Below are positions 57,706 through 64,000 of a DNA stretch of 64,000 nucleotides, piece after piece (the first letter of the stretch is position 1; every line of letters begins with the position of its first letter). Under the pieces are notes generated by a model that made no database searches, had not been told where the DNA came from, and saw only the letters and a program-made list of their open reading frames with translations. Origin of the DNA: Flavobacterium azizsancarii (GTDB taxonomy: Bacteria; Bacteroidota; Bacteroidia; Flavobacteriales; Flavobacteriaceae). Where the stretch lies: contig NZ_JAMZNK010000011.1 in the NCBI RefSeq assembly GCF_027980145.1, positions 62,001-126,000 of the forward strand, in the 5' to 3' direction. Both the position numbers and the translations under genes were made by a program.

Positions 57706-60153
57706 TTAATTGTTACCTATTCGAATTACATCTGCAAAAATTCCTGATGCTGTAACGGCTGCTCCTGCACCGGCACCTTTGATCAATAAAGGCTGATCTA
57801 CGTAACGATCTGTGTAGAACAACACGATATTATCTTTTCCTTCTAAGTTGTAAAAAGGATGGTCTTTTGGGATGAATTGTAATCCTACGCTTGCTTTTCC
57901 GTCTTCGAATTTTGCTACATATTTCAATCTTGAATCTTTGGCTAAAGCCTCTTCGTAGATTTTTTCGAAATGTGAAGCATGTTTTGTTAACGATGCAAAA
58001 AAGTCTTCGTTGTTTGTTGTTGCTAAACATTCGGCTGGCAGGAACGATTCGTTGGCGATGGCATCAATATCCATTTCGTAACCGCTTTCACGAATTAAAA
58101 TCAGAATTTTACGTGCAACATCGATTCCGCTTAAGTCAATTTTAGGATCTGGCTCTGTGAATCCCTGAACTCCGGCTTCTTTTACAACATCATGAAAAGA
58201 ATTGTCTTTATCAAAGTTGTTGAAAATAAAGTTTAAACTTCCGGATAAAACCGCCTGGATTTTATGCACTTTATCACCTGAGGCAATTAAGTTTTTTACC
58301 GTATCTATAATTGGTAATCCTGCACCAACATTGGTTTCAAACAAAAATGGAGCGTTATATTGACGAGATAAACTTTTTAGTTTTTTATAATTGTCATAAG
58401 CAGATGAACAGGCAATTTTATTACAGGTTACAACGGCAATACTTTCTTTTAAGAATTTTTCGTAAGTTTCAGAAACACTTGCATTTGCTGTAATATCTAC
58501 AAAAATACTGTTGCGTAAATTCAGTTCTTTGGCACGAGCGATAAATTCTGCCGGAATAGCATGTTCTCCTTTATCTAAAGCCGATTCCCAGTCTTTCAGG
58601 GAAATTCCGTCTTCATCAAAAAGCATTTTTCTGGAATTCGATAAAGCAATAACGCGAACGTTAATCTTCAGATTTTCTTTCAAGAACTTTCTTTGACTGT
58701 GAATTTGTTCGATGAATTTCTCACCCACATTTCCAACTCCCATTACAAATAGATTCAGTTGTTTAGTGTTCTCTTCGAAGAAGTTCTCGTGTAAAGTATT
58801 CAGTGCTTTTTTAACGTCTCTTTCGTTGATTACAGTCGAGATATTACGCTCAGAAGCACCTTGGGCAATAGCACGGATGTTTACGTTGTTTTTACCTAAA
58901 GTACTAAACATTCTTCCGCTTAAACCCTGATGGTTTTTCATGTTTTCACCCACAAGGGCAATAATACAAAGGTCTTTTTCTACAATGGCAGGATCGATTT
59001 TGTTTTGTAAAATCTCAACTTCAAAAGCTTTATTGATTGCTGCTTCGGCATTTTCAGCATCCGAATTTAAAATTCCGATACAAATAGAATGCTCAGAAGA
59101 AGCCTGAGTGATAAAAATAACATTGATTTTTTCCTGAGACAATACTTCGAACAAACGTTTTGATGAGCCCGAAACTCCTATCATTCCAGGACCTTCAAGT
59201 GTTACTAACGAAATATTATCAATATGACTGATTCCTTTTACAACAGTATCTTTTGATGAAACCTGATTAGAAATTAAAGTTCCAACGGCTTCCGGCTCAA
59301 AAGTATTTTTGATTAAAATTGGAATATTTTTTCTTAAAACAGGCTGGATCGTTGGTGGATACAACACTTTGGCACCAAAATGCGACAATTCCATTGCTTC
59401 CTGATAAGATATATTTGCAATTGGCTGAGCTTGTTTTACGATTTTTGGGTTTGCAGTAAACATTCCGTTTACATCAGTCCAGATTTCCAGTTGTGATGCG
59501 TTAAGTGCTCCGGCAATAATCGCCGCAGTATAATCAGAACCGCCACGACCTAGAGTTGTAGTGATTCCGTCAAGAGTCTGAGAAATAAATCCGGGTAAAA
59601 TATTGATTTGCGATTGATTTCCGCCAAAATATTCCTGAATCAATTGGTTCGAAACTTCAAAGTTTACGACCGCTTTACTAAAATTATTGTTGGTTTTAAT
59701 GAGTTCGCGGCTGTCCTTATAAATCACATCTTTATCAATTTGCTGATATGCCTGTGCGATAATGTACGACGAAAGCAATTCGCCAAAACTTAAAATAGTA
59801 TCTGAAGTTCTTGGAGATAATTCGCCTAATAAGAAACAACCGTCCAGTAAAGTTTCAAGATGATTTATGATTCTTTTTACATGACTTAATAAACCGCTTT
59901 GTTCGCTTACCGGAATTAAATCTTTTAAGGTATCAAGGTGTTTTTTTTCAATTTCGGCAACGATATCTCTAAAGCTTTCGTCGTTTGCAGCTGCTTTTGC
60001 CGCCGCCGATTGTAATAAATCGGTTACTTTGCTTAAAGCCGAAACAACAACAACTAATTTATCGTGTTTAGAATTCTGGTTTATAATTTCGAGAACGAGT
60101 TTTATATTTTGAGCATTGGCAACCGAAGTTCCGCCAAATTTTAATACTTTCAT
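57706..60153 (-). CDS. thrA: Bifunctional aspartokinase/homoserine dehydrogenase
   Basis: ThrA catalyses the first and third steps from aspartate to threonine. The 815 residues are aspartokinase (1 to about 290: MKVLKFGGTSVANAQNIKLV, GRGGSDYTAAIIAGAL), tandem ACT regulatory domains (about 310-460), and homoserine dehydrogenase (about 465-815: NLFVMGVGNVGEKFIEQIHS, GAGLPIIDTVKNL). Length and order match E. coli ThrA. It is likely feedback-inhibited by threonine through the ACT domains. A threonine-rich leader and attenuator precede it. Confidence 0.96.
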   Translation of the reverse strand: MKVLKFGGTSVANAQNIKLVLEIINQNSKHDKLVVVVSALSKVTDLLQSAAAKAAANDESFRDIVAEIEKKHLDTLKDLIPVSEQSGLLSHVKRIINHLETLLDGCFLLGELSPRTSDTILSFGELLSSYIIAQAYQQIDKDVIYKDSRELIKTNNNFSKAVVNFEVSNQLIQEYFGGNQSQINILPGFISQTLDGITTTLGRGGSDYTAAIIAGALNASQLEIWTDVNGMFTANPKIVKQAQPIANISYQEAMELSHFGAKVLYPPTIQPVLRKNIPILIKNTFEPEAVGTLISNQVSSKDTVVKGISHIDNISLVTLEGPGMIGVSGSSKRLFEVLSQEKINVIFITQASSEHSICIGILNSDAENAEAAINKAFEVEILQNKIDPAIVEKDLCIIALVGENMKNHQGLSGRMFSTLGKNNVNIRAIAQGASERNISTVINERDVKKALNTLHENFFEENTKQLNLFVMGVGNVGEKFIEQIHSQRKFLKENLKINVRVIALSNSRKMLFDEDGISLKDWESALDKGEHAIPAEFIARAKELNLRNSIFVDITANASVSETYEKFLKESIAVVTCNKIACSSAYDNYKKLKSLSRQYNAPFLFETNVGAGLPIIDTVKNLIASGDKVHKIQAVLSGSLNFIFNNFDKDNSFHDVVKEAGVQGFTEPDPKIDLSGIDVARKILILIRESGYEMDIDAIANESFLPAECLATTNNEDFFASLTKHASHFEKIYEEALAKDSRLKYVAKFEDGKASVGLQFIPKDHPFYNLEGKDNIVLFYTDRYVDQPLLIKGAGAGAAVTASGIFADVIRIGNN

Positions 60154-60214
60154 TTTGATGTTTTTTTCTTTTTATGCAAATATTTTTATGTATCCAATGC
60201 CTTCCTTCTTTAAG

Positions 60215-60267
60215 AAAAAAGTATAGATAACCAGGATTATATGTAAAATGTATACCCCTAAGGGGTA
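60215..60267 (-). promoter_or_regulatory. thr attenuator: mutually exclusive hairpins
   Basis: On the minus strand TACCCC-TTA-GGGGTA (60267 to 60253) is a perfect 6-bp hairpin that contains the leader stop codon. Its 3' arm overlaps GTATA (60255-60251), which can instead pair with TATAC (60225-60221) just before T6 (60220-60215), enclosing a smaller ATAAT/GTTAT hairpin. Only one can form. Stalling on the Thr codons would spare the first hairpin and prevent the terminator. Confidence 0.6.
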
Positions 60268-60353
60268 GTTGTTGTAGTAGAAATTGTTGTAGCAGCAATT
60301 GCAACTCTTTGAGTTGTCATTGTAGATTGATATTTTGCGCTGTTACTTTTCAT
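60258..60353 (-). CDS. thrL: Threonine operon leader peptide
   Basis: A 31-residue frame directly before thrA starts MKSNSAKYQSTMTTQRVAIA and then reads AATTISTTTTTP and stop. Ten of 31 residues are Thr, five of them consecutive, and two are Ile. This is the composition of E. coli ThrL, whose translation senses charged tRNA-Thr and tRNA-Ile. The stop codon lies inside a hairpin. It is not homologous in sequence to E. coli ThrL but functionally analogous by content and position. Confidence 0.8.
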   Translation of the reverse strand: MKSNSAKYQSTMTTQRVAIAATTISTTTTTP

Positions 60354-60363
60354 TTTGGTTTTC

Positions 60364-60371
60364 CAAAAGTA
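60364..60371 (-). promoter_or_regulatory. -7 promoter box of the thr operon
   Basis: TACTTTTG on the minus strand, an exact TAnnTTTG, lies 10 bp before the leader peptide ATG, implying a nearly leaderless thrL. Confidence 0.55.
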
Positions 60372-60788
60372 CAGTTTTTTATAAAAGTTAAAAAACGTAA
60401 TGCCCTTTTTGCGAATATTTTAATATTTCAAATATAAGAATTTTAATATTGAGTAATTGTTAAAATTAAAACCCTAAAGTTGGCTTATTCATATATTTAG
60501 TGCTTTTTTTATTAATGCTTTAAAATTAAACAAGACTCTATTTTTTGAATATCAATTGAAAAATCAATCTTTTTATTCTATATATTAAGTAGGGAATGCT
60601 TTTTTGAAGTAATATCTTGAAATAATCGTTCATTTTTTTGATAAATTAAGAACTGATTTTTTGTGTGATATAGATTATCAAATAGATAAAAGTGAAGAAG
60701 TGAAATGGTGCAAAATTTAATTATTATGAACAAATGTTGCTTTTTAATATTGATTTGCTGAATTTTGATGTCTTAAAATACAAACAAC
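60372..60788. other. Divergent thr/hutH intergenic region
   Basis: About 415 bp of very AT-rich DNA between the divergent promoters. No frame, RNA fold or repeat was recognised. The hutH promoter is expected near 60700-60770 but no exact -7 box was found. Confidence 0.45.
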
Positions 60789-62303
60789 ATGAGAGAAATC
60801 CATTATATAAGTACTGAAACCTTAAGTTTAGAAGCACTGCAAGAAATCATAGTGAATCAAAAAACACTTGAATTATCAGAGGAGGCTAAAGTAAATATTC
60901 AGAAATGCCGTGATTATTTAGATAAAAAAATGGCTTCACATTCTGAACCTATTTACGGAATCAATACAGGTTTTGGATCACTTTGTAATGTGAAAATTTC
61001 GAATGAAAATTTATCAAAACTTCAGGAAAACCTTGTAAAGTCGCATGCATGCGGAACAGGAGAGGAAGTTCCTTCTGAGATTGTTAAGTTGATGCTCTTG
61101 CTTAAGATTCAATCTTTAAGTTACGGACATTCGGGAATTCAACTGCAAACGGTAGATCGTTTGGTTGATTTTTATAACAATGACGTTTTACCTATTATTT
61201 ATACTCAGGGTTCTTTAGGAGCATCCGGAGATTTAGCCCCATTGGCACATTTGTCTTTACCATTATTAGGTGAGGGCGAGGTTTTGTTTGAAGGAAAAAA
61301 AGTGCATTCAAAAGAAGTTTTAAAACACTTTGGCTGGGAACCAATCGTTTTAAAATCAAAAGAAGGTTTGGCATTATTGAACGGAACTCAATTTATGAGT
61401 GCTTACGGAGCTCATATTTTGATAAAAGCCTACAAATATTCGTATCTGGCTGATTTAATTGGAACAATTTCTCTTGAAGGTTTTGATGGAAGAAGCGAAC
61501 CTTTTAACGAATTGATTCATTATATACGTCCTCATAAAGGGCAAATTATTACAGCACAACGTATTAATGAGTTTCTGGAAGGAAGCGAGATTATTGCTCA
61601 GGAGAAAAAACACGTTCAGGATCCGTATTCTTTCCGTTGTATGCCACAGGTTCATGGCGCTTCAAAAGATGCAATCGATTATGTTCGAAAAGTTTTCAAA
61701 ACCGAGATTAATTCTGTTACCGATAACCCAAATATATTTATAGAAGCAGATCAGATTATATCCGGAGGAAATTTTCACGGACAGCCTTTGGCTCTGGCCT
61801 TAGATTTTATGGCAATTGCTTTGGCTGAATTAGGTAGTGTTTCTGAAAGAAGAACGTATCAGTTGATTTCAGGATTGCGCAATCTTCCGGCATTTTTGGT
61901 AGATAACCCGGGATTGAATTCAGGATTTATGATTCCCCAATATACAGCGGCAAGTATTGCAAGCCAGAACAAACAATTGGCAACGCCATCAAGCGTAGAT
62001 AGTATTGTATCGAGTAACGGGCAGGAAGATCACGTGAGTATGGGCGCAAACGGAGCAACAAAAGCTTTAAGGGTTTTAGATAATTTAGAACGTATTCTGG
62101 CAATAGAGTTGATGAATGCTTCGCAGGCAATTGCGTATAGAGAACCGTTAAAATCGAGTGATTTTATCGAGATGTTTTTGAGTAGTTACAGAGAAGTAGT
62201 TCCGCTTGTTAAAGAGGATAGAATCTTACATTATGACATCGAAAATACCGTTGAATTCCTTGACAGTTTCCAAATTGAAAACGATTTGTTAACAATGGCT
62301 TAA
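60789..62303 (+). CDS. hutH: Histidine ammonia-lyase
   Basis: HutH deaminates histidine to urocanate. The 504-residue protein carries the MIO cofactor precursor Ala145-Ser146-Gly147 in LGASGDLAPLAHLSLPLLGE. INTGFGSLCNVKIS lies near 57 and KEGLALLNGTQ near 200. RCMPQVHGASKDAI lies near 285. Length and motifs fit HAL/PAL-type lyases, and the context suggests histidine rather than tyrosine. It is not adjacent to hutU or hutI, and hutD lies 10 kb away. Confidence 0.93.
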   Translation: MREIHYISTETLSLEALQEIIVNQKTLELSEEAKVNIQKCRDYLDKKMASHSEPIYGINTGFGSLCNVKISNENLSKLQENLVKSHACGTGEEVPSEIVKLMLLLKIQSLSYGHSGIQLQTVDRLVDFYNNDVLPIIYTQGSLGASGDLAPLAHLSLPLLGEGEVLFEGKKVHSKEVLKHFGWEPIVLKSKEGLALLNGTQFMSAYGAHILIKAYKYSYLADLIGTISLEGFDGRSEPFNELIHYIRPHKGQIITAQRINEFLEGSEIIAQEKKHVQDPYSFRCMPQVHGASKDAIDYVRKVFKTEINSVTDNPNIFIEADQIISGGNFHGQPLALALDFMAIALAELGSVSERRTYQLISGLRNLPAFLVDNPGLNSGFMIPQYTAASIASQNKQLATPSSVDSIVSSNGQEDHVSMGANGATKALRVLDNLERILAIELMNASQAIAYREPLKSSDFIEMFLSSYREVVPLVKEDRILHYDIENTVEFLDSFQIENDLLTMA

Positions 62304-62324
62304 CATTGCAAACTATTAATGAAG

Positions 62325-62332
62325 TAATTTTG
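62325..62332 (+). promoter_or_regulatory. -7 promoter box for the phosphate-uptake pair
   Basis: TAATTTTG lies 19 bp before the PhoU-like start codon, with TTG 16 bp further upstream (62306-62308). Confidence 0.5.
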
Positions 62333-62351
62333 CACTATCAAAAATATAAAA

Positions 62352-62996
62352 ATGTCAATAAACAGTATTTTCCAATTTTTAGTGCCGAAAGACAAGAAAT
62401 TCTTTCCACTTTTTGAAGAGGCTTCAAGCAATTTAATTGAATTAGCTTCTAATTTACACGAAGCTGTAAATCTTCCATTGAAAGAAAGAGAAGTTCTTTT
62501 TCAGAAAATTGACGAATTAGAGCAAAAAGGAGAAGACATTACACGTCAGACCAATCTTGAATTGAGTAGAAATTTTATTACTCCGTTTGATAGAGAGGAT
62601 ATTCACACACTTATTACTTCTATTGACAACGTTGCAGATTATTTGCACGGAGCAGCAAGCAGAATGAGGTTGTATCAGGTTGATAAGATTACAAAATCAA
62701 TCAGAAAAATGACCGAAATCAATCTTGAAGCTTGTCAAAACATTGATAGTGCGGTAAAAGAATTGAGAAATTTAAAGAATTTTAAAGTCATAAAAGATGC
62801 TTGTGCCAGAATTAATAAACTGGAAAACAAGTCAGATAACGTTTATAATAAAGCAGTTTTTGAAATTTTTGAAAACGAAACAGACGCTAAAAATATTATC
62901 AAATATAAAGAAGTGTTATCTGTTTTAGAATCAGCAACAGATAAATGTAAGAGTGTTGCGAATATACTGGAATCTATTTCTGTAAAACATTCTTAA
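62352..62996 (+). CDS. DUF47/PhoU-like phosphate transport regulator
   Basis: This 214-residue all-helical protein is of the DUF47 (YkaA, PhoU-like) family. It opens with FQFLVPKDKKFFPLFEEASS and has EQKGEDITRQTNLELSRNFI near residue 57 and TPFDREDIHTLITSIDNVAD. Family members are paired with Pit transporters and thought to modulate phosphate uptake. The next gene, 32 bp later, is pit, which supports this. Confidence 0.92.
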   Translation: MSINSIFQFLVPKDKKFFPLFEEASSNLIELASNLHEAVNLPLKEREVLFQKIDELEQKGEDITRQTNLELSRNFITPFDREDIHTLITSIDNVADYLHGAASRMRLYQVDKITKSIRKMTEINLEACQNIDSAVKELRNLKNFKVIKDACARINKLENKSDNVYNKAVFEIFENETDAKNIIKYKEVLSVLESATDKCKSVANILESISVKHS

Positions 62997-63028
62997 ATTC
63001 AATTTATTTCATTCTGAAGTTATAATTT

Positions 63029-64000
63029 ATGACGCTACTTATAATTATTATAGTATTAGCTTTAATTTTTGATTACATCAATGGTTTTCATGATGCTGCT
63101 AATGCTATTGCAACAGTTGTTGCTACAAAGGTTTTGACGCCTTTTCAGGCGGTTCTTTGGGCAGCATTTTTTAACTTTTTGGCTTATTGGGTTTTCGGAT
63201 TTGGTGTTGCGGATACTGTTGCAAAAACAGCGCACACTATGGAGATTAACCTTGTAGTAATTCTGGCCGGTGTTATTGCAGCAATTTGCTGGAATTTATT
63301 GACCTGGTGGTTAGGGATTCCTTCAAGTTCATCACATACATTAATTGGTGGTTTTGCCGGAGCGGCAGTTGCTCATGCGATCGCTGTACATGGTTTTTCA
63401 AGTTATGTTGGTGCAGATGGAACTACACATTATTGGTATCAAATAGTAAGTTGGTATAATGCAGGAAAAGATGGGGGAATGCCTTCGGGAGTTCTTATCA
63501 TTATTGCTTTTATTGTTTTGGCGCCATTATTAGGAGCTTTGGCATCTTATTTAATTTCGATCTGGTTGTTAAATGCTTCCCGTAAAATTATTGGACCAAA
63601 AATATTTACTGTAGCTTTAATGATTGCTACCGTTTGGTTGGTGAGTAGTCTTATGGTTCCTTATTCAGCGATTGATAAGCCTAGATTCGAGTCTCATTTT
63701 TGGAGTGTAGCTTTTGATCCACACAATATTAAATGGTTTTTAGTTGCCTTTATTATCTTGACAGTTAGCGCATTTTGTTTGATATTTAGTAGTTTAAATC
63801 TACATCAGGCAGATGCTGCTTTAAAGAAAATGCAATTATTGTCTTCTGCTGCTTTCAGTTTAGGACATGGAGGAAATGATTCTCAAAAAGTAATGGGTAT
63901 TATTGCTGCTGCTGTAGCGGTTTATATCAATACAAACCCTGGTGTTCATATGGAAACCTGGTTAGATGTTGTATTGCCAAACGATGATTCAGGAATAAAA
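63029..64000 (+). CDS. pitA: Inorganic phosphate transporter Pit, C-terminally cut
   Basis: The reading frame is open from ATG 63029 to the window edge (324 codons). The N terminus LIIIIVLALIFDYINGFHDA and NAIATVVATKVLTPFQA is the PIT/PHO4 signature. The second half begins with the repeated motif SLGHGGNDSQKVMGIIAAA near residue 285. It is a multi-helix membrane symporter for phosphate. The C-terminal part lies outside the window. Confidence 0.95.
   Translation, partial: MTLLIIIIVLALIFDYINGFHDAANAIATVVATKVLTPFQAVLWAAFFNFLAYWVFGFGVADTVAKTAHTMEINLVVILAGVIAAICWNLLTWWLGIPSSSSHTLIGGFAGAAVAHAIAVHGFSSYVGADGTTHYWYQIVSWYNAGKDGGMPSGVLIIIAFIVLAPLLGALASYLISIWLLNASRKIIGPKIFTVALMIATVWLVSSLMVPYSAIDKPRFESHFWSVAFDPHNIKWFLVAFIILTVSAFCLIFSSLNLHQADAALKKMQLLSSAAFSLGHGGNDSQKVMGIIAAAVAVYINTNPGVHMETWLDVVLPNDDSGIK

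Overview
The window looks like chromosomal DNA from a Flavobacterium-type member of the Bacteroidetes. The evidence is the low GC content, the recurrent TAnnTTTG promoter -7 boxes with almost no Shine-Dalgarno sequences, a fused CcoN-CcoO cbb3 oxidase subunit, secreted proteins with type IX-like C-terminal domains, LpxD and LPS-type functions, and many short dispersed intergenic repeats. The species cannot be fixed from the sequence alone. No rRNA, tRNA, CRISPR array or complete insertion sequence was seen.

Layout. 1-5.1 kb: partial glycosyltransferase, dapD, an Aer-like PAS protein, a membrane sulfatase-fold transferase, and a damaged toxin-antitoxin-like pair. 5.1-12.4 kb: ruvX, mqo, a FUSC membrane protein, def, a DUF5606 gene, mazG and an FNR-like regulator. 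12.5-22.7 kb: a complete cbb3 oxidase block (ccoI, ccoS, ccoNO, ccoQ, ccoP, ccoG, ccoH, a SafE-like protein) with hemN. 22.8-28.1 kb: small unknowns, DoxX, a biotin-dependent carboxylase beta subunit, and a TetR regulator with two membrane genes. 28.1-37.7 kb: lpxD, msrB, prfB with its +1 frameshift, an amine oxidase, threonine aldolase, ybaB, an oligopeptidase B and a cysteine-synthase-like enzyme. 38-45 kb: two tandem secreted LamG proteins, a 25-residue membrane protein, yebC, a 23-copy heptamer array, an S41 protease and gcvT. 45-54.7 kb: a repeat-rich accessory stretch with nnrD, a HipA-like kinase/DUF3037 pair, pectate lyase, a second Crp-like regulator, hutD, a GNAT gene, small orphans, and broken radC-like and restriction-type genes. 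54.9-60.4 kb: the thrABC operon behind a threonine-rich leader peptide and attenuator. 60.8-64 kb: hutH, a PhoU-like protein and pit, cut by the window end.

How the genes work together. The FNR-like protein, the oxidase operons and hemN form a low-oxygen respiration module. Three ATGAY-N4-ATCAT boxes precede ccoI, ccoS and hemN, each exactly 22 bp before a -7-like box, which is the strongest regulatory signal here. The threonine operon carries a self-contained attenuation switch. Several intergenic repeat families begin in or immediately after stop codons, and one 47-bp repeat carries a promoter-like box ahead of small genes. Genes with visible lesions are the toxin-antitoxin pair, the radC-like gene, the restriction-type gene, and possibly the signal peptide of the oligopeptidase.
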